Below, one piece after another: positions 26,862 to 37,120 of a stretch of DNA of 64,000 nucleotides (positions are counted from its first letter, which is position 1; the number at the start of each line of letters is the position of its first letter). The DNA comes from Peptoniphilus raoultii (lineage in GTDB: Bacteria > Bacillota > Clostridia > Tissierellales > Peptoniphilaceae). The DNA is taken from assembly GCF_900099555.1 (NCBI RefSeq), contig NZ_FMWM01000002.1, positions 1,361,629-1,425,628 of the forward strand. Direction: 5' to 3'. The notes beneath the pieces were generated by a model, which saw only the letters and a program-made list of their open reading frames with translations, had not been told where the DNA came from and made no database searches. Position numbers and translations under genes: made by a program.

Positions 26862-28538
26862 CTAGAATAGACCTGTAATCTTACCGTTCTTATCAATGTC
26901 CATATTTTCTGCTGCAGGTTTTTTAGGTAGGCCTGGCATAATCATAATGTTTGAAGTTTCAACAACTATAAATCCTGCTCCGTTTGAAACTCTAACAGTT
27001 TTAATTTCAATATCAAAATCTGTTGGTGCTCCTACAATGTTTTTATCATCAGTGAAGGAGAATTGTGTTTTTGCAACGCAGATTGGAAGTTTATCAAGAC
27101 CAAGTTCTTCAAGTTTTTTAACTTGCTTTTTAGCCGCTGCTGTAAACACAACTTTGCTACCCCTATAAATTTCAGTAACAATTTTGTTTAATTTATTGGA
27201 AATTGTATCTTCAGCATCATATAAGAATTTAAATTCTGACTTTTCTTTTTCAGTCAATTCCACTAATTTTTTAGCCAAATCTTCTGCACCTTCGCCGCCT
27301 TTTTCCCAACATTGACAAAGAGAAATTTCTACGTTAAGTTCCTTACAAAGAGCTTCAAGTTTTTCAATTTCTGCAGGAGTGTCATTTACAAATTGGTTAA
27401 TGGCAACAACAACTGGCACACCAAATTTTCTCATATTTTCAACGTGACGTTTTAAATTAGCAAAACCTTTTTCAAGTGCCTCAACATTTTCATCCTTTAA
27501 TTCTTTTTTGTCCATGCCTCCGTGCATCTTAAGGGCCCTTATTGTTGCAACAATAACAGCTGCATCAGGAGAAATGCCTGCCATTCTGCACTTAATATCC
27601 ATGAATTTTTCAGCACCAAGGTCAGCACCGAAACCTGCTTCTGTAACTGCATATTCAGAAGTTTTTAAGGCGATTTTTGTTGCTAAAACTGAATTGCAGC
27701 CATGAGCAATATTTGCAAATGGTCCGCCATGAATTATTGCTGGTGTATTTTCAAGAGTTTGAACAAGATTTGGTTTTAAAGCATCTTTTAATAGCATTGT
27801 AACAGCACCTTGAATATTTAGGTCAGAAACAAATACAGGCTTTCCGCCTCTATTATAAGCAACAACCATCTTACCAATTTTTTCTTTTAAGTCTTCTAAA
27901 TCATCTGAAAGGCAAAGTGTAGCCATAATTTCAGAAGCAACAGTTATCATAAAATGATCTTCTCTTGGAACACCATCAGCTTTTTTGCCAAGGGATATAA
28001 CAATATTTCTCAATGATCTATCATTCATATCCAAAACCCTATTCCATGTGATATTGTTAATATCAATCTCAAGAGCATTGCCTTGGTGAATGTGGTTATC
28101 TAAGCAAGCTGAAATTAAATTATTGGCTGCAGTTATTGCATGAAGATCACCAGTAAAATGAAGATTAATATCTTCCATAGGAATAACTTGGGCATATCCG
28201 CCACCTGTTGCCCCACCCTTAACCCCAAAAACAGGTCCTAGGGATGGTTCTCTTAAAGCAACAACAGATTTTTTTCCAATTCTATTAAAGGCTTGAGAAA
28301 GACCTATTGATACTGTTGATTTTCCTTCTCCAGCTGCAGTTGGAGAAATTGCAGTAACTAAAATTAATTGTCCGCTTTTATTTTCTTTTAATCTATTAAT
28401 TGCTTCCCAAGAAATTTTTGCCTTATATTTACCATAAAGTTCTATATCATCTATTGAAAGGCCAATTTTTTCTGCTATCTTATCTATTTTTTCAATTTTA
28501 GCTTCGTCAGCTATTTCAATGTCTGTTTTAAATTCCAT
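26862..28538 (-). CDS. fhs: formate-tetrahydrofolate ligase
   Basis: At 558 residues this is a full-length Fhs. The ATP loop [12 protein letters not shown] lies at about residues 64-75; [34 protein letters not shown] and GGMDKKEL follow. It interconverts formate, ATP and THF with 10-formyl-THF. Lying between ftcD and fchA, it probably runs in reverse to gain ATP from one-carbon units released by histidine breakdown; that direction is inference. It starts 2 bases before the ftcD stop region (ftcD ends at 28541), so translation is closely coupled. Confidence 0.97.
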   Translation of the reverse strand: MEFKTDIEIADEAKIEKIDKIAEKIGLSIDDIELYGKYKAKISWEAINRLKENKSGQLILVTAISPTAAGEGKSTVSIGLSQAFNRIGKKSVVALREPSLGPVFGVKGGATGGGYAQVIPMEDINLHFTGDLHAITAANNLISACLDNHIHQGNALEIDINNITWNRVLDMNDRSLRNIVISLGKKADGVPREDHFMITVASEIMATLCLSDDLEDLKEKIGKMVVAYNRGGKPVFVSDLNIQGAVTMLLKDALKPNLVQTLENTPAIIHGGPFANIAHGCNSVLATKIALKTSEYAVTEAGFGADLGAEKFMDIKCRMAGISPDAAVIVATIRALKMHGGMDKKELKDENVEALEKGFANLKRHVENMRKFGVPVVVAINQFVNDTPAEIEKLEALCKELNVEISLCQCWEKGGEGAEDLAKKLVELTEKEKSEFKFLYDAEDTISNKLNKIVTEIYRGSKVVFTAAAKKQVKKLEELGLDKLPICVAKTQFSFTDDKNIVGAPTDFDIEIKTVRVSNGAGFIVVETSNIMIMPGLPKKPAAENMDIDKNGKITGLF

Positions 28539-28540
28539 AT

Positions 28541-29434
28541 TTATTCCTCAATCAAAAGAGTTTCAAGAACTTGAGATTCTTTTAAATCTTCAATTTGCAT
28601 ATAATATGCAGCAGATTCAATTAAAGCTCTTAAGGGAAGAAGACCAATAAGTTCTGTATTCGCAACGCTAACACCATAACGTCTTGCTTCAGCTTTTACC
28701 ATTTCAAGAGCTTGATAAATTCTTGTCTTTTCAAAATTCACAAGGTTCATTGAAACTTGAACTTGTCCTTTTTCTTCAAGAGAAAGTCCAATTGCCTTTA
28801 CATATCTTAAGCCGCCGCCAATGTGACGAACTTTTTTAGCAATTTTGTCAGCAATTTCAAGGTCATCAGTTCTTAAGTTTACATTGAAAGCTACCAAATG
28901 GAATCTTGCTCCAACAGCAGTACAACCAGATTTTTCATTCATTTCGTTTGGACCAAAATCAGGTTTCCATGCTGGATCTTTAATCTTTTCAAAGAAGCCT
29001 TCATATTGACCTTTTCTTACTTTTGCAAGATTCTTTCTGTCAGGAGATGTTGCTGCATCTTCATATAGATAAACAGGAATTCCCATATCTCCAATTGCTT
29101 TTCCAACTTCTTTTGCAAGTTCAACACATTCTTCAGTAGTCATTTCTGTTACTGGTACAAAAGGTACAACATCAACTGCACCCATTCTTGGGTGTGCTCC
29201 CTTATGAGTAGTCATATCAATAAGATCTTTAGCTACTTTTACAGATTCAATAACTGCATCTACTACTTCTTTGGGACTGCCAATAACTTCAACAACAAGT
29301 CTGTTATGGTCAGCATCTGGTTGATAATCAATAAGTTTTACATTTTCTTTTGCACGAAAACATTCTGTAATTTTTTCTATTTTTTGTAAGTCTCTTCCTT
29401 CAGAATAGTTGGGAATGCACATTACTCTTTTCAT
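28541..29434 (-). CDS. ftcD: glutamate formimidoyltransferase
   Basis: FtcD transfers the formimino group of N-formimino-glutamate to THF, releasing glutamate. The 297-residue product holds only the transferase domains, with [10 protein letters not shown] at the start, [17 protein letters not shown] near residue 78 and [13 protein letters not shown] near residue 172. The cyclodeaminase is the separate fchA. Its position after hutH by 13 bases and before fhs places it in the third and fourth steps of histidine degradation. An AAGGAGG site precedes the ATG. Confidence 0.97.
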   Translation of the reverse strand: MKRVMCIPNYSEGRDLQKIEKITECFRAKENVKLIDYQPDADHNRLVVEVIGSPKEVVDAVIESVKVAKDLIDMTTHKGAHPRMGAVDVVPFVPVTEMTTEECVELAKEVGKAIGDMGIPVYLYEDAATSPDRKNLAKVRKGQYEGFFEKIKDPAWKPDFGPNEMNEKSGCTAVGARFHLVAFNVNLRTDDLEIADKIAKKVRHIGGGLRYVKAIGLSLEEKGQVQVSMNLVNFEKTRIYQALEMVKAEARRYGVSVANTELIGLLPLRALIESAAYYMQIEDLKESQVLETLLIEE

Positions 29435-29447
29435 TTATAAATCCTCC

Positions 29448-30992
29448 TTAGATTAAGTCTAATTCTGTTTTGCTTACAACTTCTTCAAGTAATTTACCAC
29501 TATTAATTGCGTCAGTTGCCTTTTCTAATTCGTCATATATTTCAATGTCTTTGTCTTGTTCAATAAATTTAACAAATTCTCTCATCGTATCATAAGCTGC
29601 TTGTGTTCCCTTGCCAAGATGAAGTTTTCCTTCTTCCATTTCTTCTCTAAAGTCGATTGCTTGACAAGCTATCATAAGTTCTGTACTTAATATTCTCTTT
29701 ACATTAAATACAACTTCACGAACTTTTCTTGATGCCCAATTACCCATTGATACAAAGTCTTCTTGGTTTTCACAAGATGTAATTGAGTCAACAGAGGCTG
29801 GGTGAGATAAAGTTTTGTTTTCTGAAGCTAAAGCTGCTGCTGCATATTGAGTAATCATAAATCCTGAATTTAAGCCAGGGTGTTTTACCAAGAAAGAAGG
29901 CATGCCCGAAAGAGTTGTGTTGACTAATCTTTCAATTCTTCTTTCTGAAATGTTTCCAAGTTCTGAAACTGCTATTGCCAAGAAGTCAAGAGGTTGAGCC
30001 ATTAATTCCCCATGAAAATTACCACCACTTATTACAAGACCATCTCCTGTAACAATTGGGTTATCAGTTGCTGAATTTAATTCAATTTCAACTTTTTCTT
30101 TTACGTAGGCAATTGTATCCTTACTTGCACCATGAACTTGTGGCATACATCTGAAAGTATAAGCATCTTGAACTCTAATTTCAGCAGTGTGTGTTACATA
30201 AGTTGAGTCTTCTAATAGAGATCTTAAATTTTTAGCTGTTGCAAGAGAGCCCTTGTGAGGTCTAATTGTGTGTAGTTTTTCCCAAAAAGCATCTATAATT
30301 CCTCTTGCACTTTCAACAGAAAGGGCACCAGCAATGTCAGCAATCTTTGCAAGATTAATTGCATCATATGTTGCTAAGGCACCTGTTGCAGTTAAAACTG
30401 TAGTACCATTAATAAGAGCAAGGCCTTCTTTTGCAGCCAGTTTCATAGTTTTTATTCCTGCTTTTTCCATAGCCATATCTCCTCTTAAAAGTACTCCTTC
30501 ATAATATGCTTTGCCAAGGCCTAGCATTGGAAGAACCATATGAGCGAGTGGTGCTAAGTCTCCACTTGCTCCTAAAGATCCTTTTTCAGGAATAAATGGA
30601 ACAACATTTTTATTCAACATTTCAACTAATTTTTCAATAGTTTCGTATCTAATTCCTGATACGCCTTTTAATAGAGAGTTAATTCTAATTAAGATGACGG
30701 CTCTAGTTTCATCTTCAGGAAGTGGATTGCCATAGCCAGAAGCATGAGTTCTGATTAGGTTTTCTTGAAGCTGAGCATTATCTTCTTTAGAAATGCTTAC
30801 ACGAGAAAGAGAACCGAAACCCGTGTTGATTCCATATACAACTCTTTCTTCTTCAACAATTTCTTCAACAAATTTACGAGAATCTAAAACACTTTGTTTT
30901 GCACTAGGATCAATAGAAACTTCAGCATGATTTCTTGATACTTCTACTAATTCTTCTAATGTTAAATCATTACCTGTTAAAACAACTTTCAT
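29448..30992 (-). CDS. hutH: histidine ammonia-lyase
   Basis: HutH deaminates histidine to urocanate. The 514-residue protein contains GSLGASGDLAPLAH with Ala-Ser-Gly at residues 142-144, which cyclise to the MIO electrophile. It also has YGINTGFGSL (residues 53-62) and the conserved QDAYTFRCMPQVHG near residue 273. Length and motifs are complete. It heads the hutH-ftcD-fhs-fchA-glmL part of the operon and lies 41 bases downstream of a small membrane-protein gene. The ATG follows AAGGAGA. Confidence 0.98.
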   Translation of the reverse strand: MKVVLTGNDLTLEELVEVSRNHAEVSIDPSAKQSVLDSRKFVEEIVEEERVVYGINTGFGSLSRVSISKEDNAQLQENLIRTHASGYGNPLPEDETRAVILIRINSLLKGVSGIRYETIEKLVEMLNKNVVPFIPEKGSLGASGDLAPLAHMVLPMLGLGKAYYEGVLLRGDMAMEKAGIKTMKLAAKEGLALINGTTVLTATGALATYDAINLAKIADIAGALSVESARGIIDAFWEKLHTIRPHKGSLATAKNLRSLLEDSTYVTHTAEIRVQDAYTFRCMPQVHGASKDTIAYVKEKVEIELNSATDNPIVTGDGLVISGGNFHGELMAQPLDFLAIAVSELGNISERRIERLVNTTLSGMPSFLVKHPGLNSGFMITQYAAAALASENKTLSHPASVDSITSCENQEDFVSMGNWASRKVREVVFNVKRILSTELMIACQAIDFREEMEEGKLHLGKGTQAAYDTMREFVKFIEQDKDIEIYDELEKATDAINSGKLLEEVVSKTELDLI

Positions 30993-31033
30993 AATTTTCT
31001 CCTTTTTAATTAATATCCTTTTATTTTAATTTC

Positions 31034-31537
31034 TTATTTACTATTTTTTTTAATTAAATTAAGCTCGCTTCTATGTTTTGCTGCATCAAAAATTTTTATT
31101 TTTCTATTGTTTTCTTTAGCGAGCTTAATTATATTTTCCAAATCTTCCTTTTTAAAGTAAAGTCTTTTGCTTCTATCGCCTTTTGTAATGTAAATTCTGA
31201 TGACGTCTTTATCCTTGGGCTCATTTTCATGAGTTAGGGCATAAATGTCTTCCCATAACCACATTTCATAAGACTTTGTAAAAACCATAGTGTAAAAGAT
31301 TTCAAGACCCCTTTTGGTGAGGACTGTATATCTTTTTGACAAAAGAGTTAGAAAAAGTACGAAGGCTAAGAATAAACATATTCTATAGGTGGTTAATATT
31401 CCAATTAAAAGAAATATAAATGCCAAGCACCAAGCCATTATTGTCACATATTTTTTTCTTTCTACAAGTGGAAAGGCTTCAAAAATATTTCCGCCTAAAT
31501 CTTTCCAGGGCTTTTCAAAATGCAAAATTAAATCCAT
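31034..31537 (-). CDS. small membrane protein with a PH-like C-terminal region, function unknown
   Basis: The 167-residue product has a soluble N-terminus (30 residues), two tightly spaced membrane helices at about residues 32-66, and a cytoplasmic region with YTVLTKRGLEIFYTMV and WEDIYALTH. This layout resembles YcxB/PH-like bacterial membrane proteins, but I cannot place it firmly. It lies between the NhaC-family gene (29 bases) and hutH (41 bases) on the same strand, so it is very likely co-transcribed with the histidine genes. Why it is there is unknown; a role in transport or membrane sensing would be a guess. Confidence 0.75.
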   Translation of the reverse strand: MDLILHFEKPWKDLGGNIFEAFPLVERKKYVTIMAWCLAFIFLLIGILTTYRICLFLAFVLFLTLLSKRYTVLTKRGLEIFYTMVFTKSYEMWLWEDIYALTHENEPKDKDVIRIYITKGDRSKRLYFKKEDLENIIKLAKENNRKIKIFDAAKHRSELNLIKKNSK

Positions 31538-31566
31538 CCTTTACTTCTAAAACTATAAACTAATTA

Positions 31567-33126
31567 TTAAGCATTAACCTTAGGTGCTTTGCCTTCTGCT
31601 CTTAATTTTTCAAGTTGAGCAAGAGCAAATTTTCTAGCTTCTTCTGGAGCTTTGGCAGCTTTCTTCAAAGTAGTCTTGCCAAATAGATTTGTGTAGGATC
31701 CATCTGCCCAGAAGATATTTCTTCCCATAAATGCTGTGATTGCAGCATAAATTGGATTTAATAGGTTAACAAAGGCAAATGGGAAATATACAAATGGGCT
31801 CATGCCTAAAACGCCAGATTGATAAGCACCACAGGCTGTCCATGGAAACATACATGCCCAAAGTGTACCAGCATCTTCAAGAGTACGAGAAAGCATATTT
31901 CTTGCTAGTCCCATCTCATCATATTTAGTGTCATATAATGGAGCAGGAACTCCTATTCCTAAGAATTGGTCGCACATTGCCATGTCGCAGAAAATTGATG
32001 TGAACATTGTTGCTAAAACTAAAGTTCCAACAGAGTGAATCTTATGTTTTAATCCGCCAAAAATTCTTTCAACGCTACCGCATTTTTCAAGTGCACCACC
32101 AAAGGATACAGCTAGTAGAATTAAGTTTACTGTCCACATTTGATGGTCCATACCACCTTTCGCAAGAGCAGCATCTACAAATTCATTTCCTGTTTCAATT
32201 GTTGGGCCATAGTGAAGAATTGCAAATAATTCGGCAATATTGTGTCCACCTTGGAAAATTATTGCGAAAATTGCACCTGTGATAACTGAAATGATAACTC
32301 CAGGAAGTCCTGGAACTCTTAAAATACATACAACTACAATTACAACAATTGGTAAAAGTACAAGAGGATTAAGGTTAAAGTTTGCCGCAAGTGCATCTTC
32401 AATACCTTGAGCAATTGTGGGGTCATAGTTTACAACATTTACTCTTGAACCTAAAATTGCATAAATAACTAGGGCAATTAAAAATACTGGGCCTGTTGTA
32501 GAAACCATTGCAGTAACGTGGTCAAAAAGACCTGTTCCTGAAACTCCAGCTGCTAAATTTGTTGTATCAGAAAGTGGTGAGAATTTATCTCCAACGTATG
32601 CTCCAGAAATAACCATGCCTGCTGTTAGGGCTGGGTTAATTCCAAGGCCAACACCAATTGTCATAAAAGCAATACCAATTGTTCCTGTTGCTGTCCATGA
32701 TGAACCGCAAGCAAGTGATACAATAGCGATTAATATACATCCAACAGGTAAAAATAATTGTGGACTTAATAATTTTAATCCATAATAAATTACTGCTGGA
32801 ATAGTTCCTGAAATCATGAAAGATGATATTAAAATACCAACTGTTAAAAGAATTAAAATTGCTTCAAGTGTCGCATTTAGTCTTTCAACCATACCAGCTA
32901 ACATGTCAGAAAAAGTGTGTCCACACATTGCCCCTACTATACAAGCTACTACAATAGCTACAACAAGTGGCATGTGAGCTCCATCGTAAATATTAACCTT
33001 TTCTCCATCAACTATTTCATAAGCGAAGTTAAATACATAGAGCATTAAACCAACCATAGTGATAATTGGCAGTAGTGCTTCAAAAATATTTGGTAGCCTT
33101 ACTGTCTTTTGCTTATTGTTTTCCAT
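31567..33126 (-). CDS. NhaC-family transporter, putative histidine or Na+/H+ carrier
   Basis: The 519-residue protein has about 11-12 membrane segments and the NhaC-family signature GSSWTATGTIGIAFMTIG followed by GAYVGDKFSPLSDTTNLAAG (about residues 140-190). Family members exchange Na+ for H+ or couple amino acids and organic acids to Na+. As the first gene of the unit with hutH, ftcD, fhs and fchA, it is a good candidate for histidine uptake or product exchange; that role is inference. It has a GGAGGC site and a promoter about 200 bases upstream. Confidence 0.85.
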   Translation of the reverse strand: MENNKQKTVRLPNIFEALLPIITMVGLMLYVFNFAYEIVDGEKVNIYDGAHMPLVVAIVVACIVGAMCGHTFSDMLAGMVERLNATLEAILILLTVGILISSFMISGTIPAVIYYGLKLLSPQLFLPVGCILIAIVSLACGSSWTATGTIGIAFMTIGVGLGINPALTAGMVISGAYVGDKFSPLSDTTNLAAGVSGTGLFDHVTAMVSTTGPVFLIALVIYAILGSRVNVVNYDPTIAQGIEDALAANFNLNPLVLLPIVVIVVVCILRVPGLPGVIISVITGAIFAIIFQGGHNIAELFAILHYGPTIETGNEFVDAALAKGGMDHQMWTVNLILLAVSFGGALEKCGSVERIFGGLKHKIHSVGTLVLATMFTSIFCDMAMCDQFLGIGVPAPLYDTKYDEMGLARNMLSRTLEDAGTLWACMFPWTACGAYQSGVLGMSPFVYFPFAFVNLLNPIYAAITAFMGRNIFWADGSYTNLFGKTTLKKAAKAPEEARKFALAQLEKLRAEGKAPKVNA

Positions 33127-33317
33127 AAATAAGCCTCCCTTAAAATATTTACGTTAATTTTTAGGATAACGCATACTCCTTATGTTTATCCCTCCCTTAT
33201 AAATTTTCATTTATAAATTTAAGTTATGGATAAACTTTCTGATAAAATTAACATATTAAGATAATAACATGGCTGTAAGTAAAAATATTTAGAAATATGC
33301 CTTAATTTTACAAGTCC

Positions 33318-33346
33318 ATTATTTCACACAGGATTTATAAAGTCAA
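33318..33346 (-). promoter_or_regulatory. likely promoter of the nhaC-hutH-glmL unit
   Basis: On the minus strand TTGACT (33346-33341) and AATAAT (33323-33318) are 17 bases apart. The leader to the nhaC-like ATG is about 190 bases and AT-rich. I found no riboswitch there. It lies between the hutI terminator and the transporter gene. Confidence 0.55.
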
Positions 33347-33493
33347 TATGAAAATGATTTTTTTTATTTTAAAAATGTGTAAATTTCAATATTTTATCTG
33401 GTAGTCATGATAGCTTATTAATATGAAAACTTAGTTCTATATTTTATTAATTTGAATTTTTGGAAAAAATTATAAAAAATTTGACAAATAAAA

Positions 33494-33518
33494 AATACCG
33501 GATAAAATTTCCGGTATT
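33494..33518 (-). terminator. intrinsic terminator after hutI
   Basis: AATACCGG (33494-33501) pairs with CCGGTATT (33511-33518), with a T run on the minus strand. It separates hutI from the next unit. The rest of the 428-base gap 33127-33554 holds the promoter above and no gene I can see. Confidence 0.88.
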
Positions 33519-33554
33519 AAAAATATAATTTTAAATTAATATATTGGTAAATAG

Positions 33555-34817
33555 CTATACAAGCTGTCTATCTTTTACTACTAATTTTCCCTTATGGTAA
33601 ACTTCTTTTGTTAAATTTGTTGCAAAGAAATATAAAAGATAGTCTAAATTTTTACCATCAAATATTGTAATATTGGCATCTTTTCCTTCATCAAAAGAAC
33701 CCATTGTCTTTGCCCTGTCAACTGAATAAGCAGCATTAATTGTAACTGCATTAAAAACTTCAATTGGAGTAAGTTTCATAGCAAGGCATCCTAACTGCAT
33801 AATAAATTGTAAATTTGCTGTTGGGCAAGAACCAGGATTTGAATCTGTGCAAAGAGTTATAGCCATTCCTGCATCTAACATTTTCCTTGCAGGTGCGTAG
33901 GTATCTTTCATTAGTGAAAAAGTTGTTCCTGGGAGTAAATTTCCTATAACATTATTTTCTGCCAATAGTTTAATTTCCTTATCGTCAACAACCATTAAAT
34001 GCTCAGCTGAAGTTGTTTTAAGGTCAGCCGCAACATTAACTCCTCCTATATTTTCAATTTCGTCTGAATGAACACGAAGTTTAAAGCCATTTTCCCTAGC
34101 CGCCGTTAAAATTCTTTCAGTTTGTTCTGCAGTGAAAACGTCTTTTTCACAAAATACGTCACAAAATTCTGCAAGGTCTTTTTCCTTAATTGTTGGCATC
34201 ATATTTATGACTATATCAACATATTCGTCAGGATTTTTCTTATATTTTTCTGCTATGACGTGGGCAGCCATAAAAGTAGGAACAAGATCAATAGGAAGAT
34301 TTTCATTTAATTTTTTTATAACTTCAAGTTCTTTAACCTCAGTTTCTAGATCAATACCATAACCTGATTTGGCTTCAACACAAGTTACTCCATGGACCAT
34401 AAATTGTTCAACGAGTTTTCTAGTCTTTTCATAAAGTTCGTCAAAAGGTAATTCTTTTGTAGCCTTTAGGGTGGAAAGAATTCCTCCGCCTGCTGCCAAA
34501 ATTTCAAGATATTCCATGCCATTAAGTTTCATGGCAAATTCGTTTTCTCTTGAACCCCCATAAACAAGATGTGTATGTGCATCAATAAGTCCTGGAGTTG
34601 CAACGCATCCCTTAAGATCAATCATTTCTGTATTGTTATCTTTAAAATCCTTATATCCTTCCCCTTCCTCAACTTTTAAAATTTTTCCGTCTGCAATTGC
34701 AATGTAGGCGTTTTTTAAAATTGTGGCTTCGTTCATTTCCTTGCCCTTTAGGGGTCTTCCTAAGTCATTAGGTGAAAATACTTCTTCCAGATTATATAAA
34801 ATTTTATCAGCTTTCAT
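33555..34817 (-). CDS. hutI: imidazolonepropionase
   Basis: HutI hydrolyses imidazolone-5-propionate to N-formimino-glutamate. The 420-residue amidohydrolase shows the metal-binding [16 protein letters not shown] near residue 79, [23 protein letters not shown] near residue 245 and [16 protein letters not shown] near residue 325. Length is normal. The start at 34817 follows AAGGAGG. It is divergent from hutU, so the two middle enzymes of the pathway share the 238-base region 34818-35055. Confidence 0.97.
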   Translation of the reverse strand: MKADKILYNLEEVFSPNDLGRPLKGKEMNEATILKNAYIAIADGKILKVEEGEGYKDFKDNNTEMIDLKGCVATPGLIDAHTHLVYGGSRENEFAMKLNGMEYLEILAAGGGILSTLKATKELPFDELYEKTRKLVEQFMVHGVTCVEAKSGYGIDLETEVKELEVIKKLNENLPIDLVPTFMAAHVIAEKYKKNPDEYVDIVINMMPTIKEKDLAEFCDVFCEKDVFTAEQTERILTAARENGFKLRVHSDEIENIGGVNVAADLKTTSAEHLMVVDDKEIKLLAENNVIGNLLPGTTFSLMKDTYAPARKMLDAGMAITLCTDSNPGSCPTANLQFIMQLGCLAMKLTPIEVFNAVTINAAYSVDRAKTMGSFDEGKDANITIFDGKNLDYLLYFFATNLTKEVYHKGKLVVKDRQLV

Positions 34818-35000
34818 AATTAACCTCCTTTTAATTTTAAAAATAAAAGCAAATTCTATTTCTTTTACTATTATATAAAATCCAAAAAAATATTACCATA
34901 AGATTGAATTTTTATTTAATAAATAAAAAAATATTTTCTAAAGCTATTATAAATCTTTTTCCTAAAATTTAAAAACTATAAATCATTTATAATTTTTAAG

Positions 35001-35029
35001 TTTACAATTTTTTTTAAGTGGACTATAAT
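35001..35029 (+). promoter_or_regulatory. sigma-A promoter of hutU
   Basis: TTTACA (35001-35006) and TATAAT (35024-35029) are 17 bases apart, 27 bases before the hutU start. The gap is AT-rich, and I see no clear operator. Confidence 0.82.
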
Positions 35030-35055
35030 TTAAATTAAAAGGAGGTTGATTAGCT

Positions 35056-37071
35056 TTGATAGATAATCAAATTTTGCAAAATGCAATGAAAGTAAGGCTT
35101 GATGTTCTTCCTGAAAAGAAGAGTTTTGAGTCAGGTATTAGGCGTGCACCTGACAGGGGATTTAGACTTACTAAGGACCAAACAAAAATCGCTCTTAGAA
35201 ATGCTCTAAGATATATTCCTGAAGAATACCATGAAGAACTTATTCCTGAATTCTTAGATGAATTAAAAACTCGTGGGAGAATTTATGGATACAGATTTAG
35301 ACCGGAAGGCAGAATCTTCGGAAAACCTATTGATGAATACAAAGGAAATTGCCTGGAAGGAAAAGCATTTCAAGTTATGATTGATAATAATCTTGACTTT
35401 GAAGTTGCTCTTTATCCTTATGAATTAGTAACATACGGTGAAACAGGTTCTGTTTGCCATGACTGGATGCAATATAATTTAATTAAAAAATACTTAGAAA
35501 TAATGCACGATGATGAAACTTTGGTTATGGAATCAGGACACCCTCTTGGACTTTTTAAGTCAAGAAAAAATGCTCCTAGAGTAATTATTACAAATGGTTT
35601 AATGGTTGGTCTTTATGACAATCTTGATGACTGGGAAATTGCTGAAGAAATGGGTGTTGCTAACTACGGTCAAATGACTGCTGGCGGATGGATGTATATT
35701 GGACCTCAAGGGATTGTTCACGGAACTTACAATACAATTTTAAATGCCGGAAGATTAAAACTTGGTCTTGGCGAAAAAGATAACCTTAAAGGAAAATTAT
35801 TTGTTTCTTCAGGACTTGGTGGAATGAGTGGGGCTCAAGGAAAGGCTGGAGATATTGCCGGTGCAGTTTCAATTATTGCTGAAGTTGATATTTCAAGAAT
35901 TGAAACAAGACTTGAACAAGGCTGGATTATGAAACTTGCTGAAAGCCCAGAAGAAGCTGTTTCCCTTGCTAAAAAGGCTTTAGAAGAAAAATCTACCCTA
36001 TCTATAGCCTACCACGGAAATATCGTTGATCTTCTTGAATACATGGATAAAAATAATATTCATATAGATTTACTTTCTGACCAAACTTCTTGCCATAATG
36101 TTTATAATGGTGGATACTGCCCAGTTGGCATTAGCTTTGATGAAAGAACAAAACTTCTTGCTGAAGATATTTCTAAATTCAGAGGCTTGGTTGATGAAAC
36201 TCTTCATAGACACTATGAAGTAATTAAGAATTTAGTTGCTAAGGGAACTTATTTCTTTGACTATGGTAACTCATTTTTAAAGGCAATTTATGACTCAGGG
36301 GTTAAAGAAATTTCTAAAAATGGTCATGATGACAAAGACGGATTTATTTGGCCTTCATATGTAGAAGATATTATGGGACCACTTTTATTTGACTATGGAT
36401 ATGGACCTTTTAGATGGGTTTGCCTATCTGGAAAACATGAGGATTTAATTGCCACTGACCATGCAGCTATGGAATGTATAGATCCAAATAGAAGATATCA
36501 AGATCATGATAATTATAACTGGATTAGAGATGCAGAAAAGAATAAACTTGTTGTTGGAACACAAGCAAGAATTCTTTATCAAGACTGCAAGGGCAGAGTT
36601 GCAATCGCTCATAAATTTAATGAACTTGTTAGAGAAGGAAAAATCGGTCCTGTAATGATGGGTCGTGATCATCATGACGTTTCAGGAACTGACTCTCCAT
36701 TTAGAGAAACTTCAAATATTAAAGATGGTTCAAATGTTATGGCTGACATGGCAACTCAATGCTTTGCCGGCAACTGTGCAAGAGGTATGAGTCTTGTTGC
36801 CCTTCATAACGGCGGCGGAGTTGGTATTGGTAAATCTATTAATGGTGGATTTGGTCTTGTACTTGATGGATCTGAAAGAGTTGATGAAATTATTGACCTA
36901 TCTTTAACTTGGGACGTAATGAGTGGCGTTGCTAGACGTAACTGGGCTAGAAATGAACACGCTATGGAGGTTTCATTGGAATTTAATAAGGAAGGCACAA
37001 GCGGAGCAATTACTCTTCCTTATCTTGTTAATGATGAATTAATTGAAAATGCAGTTAAGGATATGAAATAA
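35056..37071 (+). CDS. hutU: urocanate hydratase (long form)
   Basis: HutU converts urocanate to imidazolone propionate using tightly bound NAD+. The 671-residue protein contains APRVIITNGLMVGLYDN, NYGQMTAGGWMYIGPQGIVHG, SSGLGGMSGAQGKAGDIAG near residue 255 and HDVSGTDSPFRETSNI near residue 540. It exceeds the usual 550-560 residues, matching a longer class with an extended N-terminus and insertions. I use the TTG at 35056 because GGAGG lies 10 bases before it and no ATG fits; the next in-frame ATG is at codon 11. It ends at a strong terminator. Confidence 0.96.
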   Translation: MIDNQILQNAMKVRLDVLPEKKSFESGIRRAPDRGFRLTKDQTKIALRNALRYIPEEYHEELIPEFLDELKTRGRIYGYRFRPEGRIFGKPIDEYKGNCLEGKAFQVMIDNNLDFEVALYPYELVTYGETGSVCHDWMQYNLIKKYLEIMHDDETLVMESGHPLGLFKSRKNAPRVIITNGLMVGLYDNLDDWEIAEEMGVANYGQMTAGGWMYIGPQGIVHGTYNTILNAGRLKLGLGEKDNLKGKLFVSSGLGGMSGAQGKAGDIAGAVSIIAEVDISRIETRLEQGWIMKLAESPEEAVSLAKKALEEKSTLSIAYHGNIVDLLEYMDKNNIHIDLLSDQTSCHNVYNGGYCPVGISFDERTKLLAEDISKFRGLVDETLHRHYEVIKNLVAKGTYFFDYGNSFLKAIYDSGVKEISKNGHDDKDGFIWPSYVEDIMGPLLFDYGYGPFRWVCLSGKHEDLIATDHAAMECIDPNRRYQDHDNYNWIRDAEKNKLVVGTQARILYQDCKGRVAIAHKFNELVREGKIGPVMMGRDHHDVSGTDSPFRETSNIKDGSNVMADMATQCFAGNCARGMSLVALHNGGGVGIGKSINGGFGLVLDGSERVDEIIDLSLTWDVMSGVARRNWARNEHAMEVSLEFNKEGTSGAITLPYLVNDELIENAVKDMK

Positions 37072-37086
37072 GTATATATATTAATT

Positions 37087-37119
37087 AAGGCTTTCTCAAA
37101 AAATGAGAAAGCCTTCTTT
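37087..37119 (+). terminator. intrinsic terminator of hutU
   Basis: A perfect 12-bp stem (37087-37098 with 37104-37115) with an A5 loop is followed by T-rich sequence. Confidence 0.93.
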
Positions 37120-37120
37120 T

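Noticed and set aside
33127-33554. Riboswitch or small gene in the 428-base gap between hutI and the nhaC-like gene
   Set aside because: Only a terminator and a likely promoter are readable. The remainder is AT-rich with no conserved RNA motif or ribosome-site-led frame that I can recognise.
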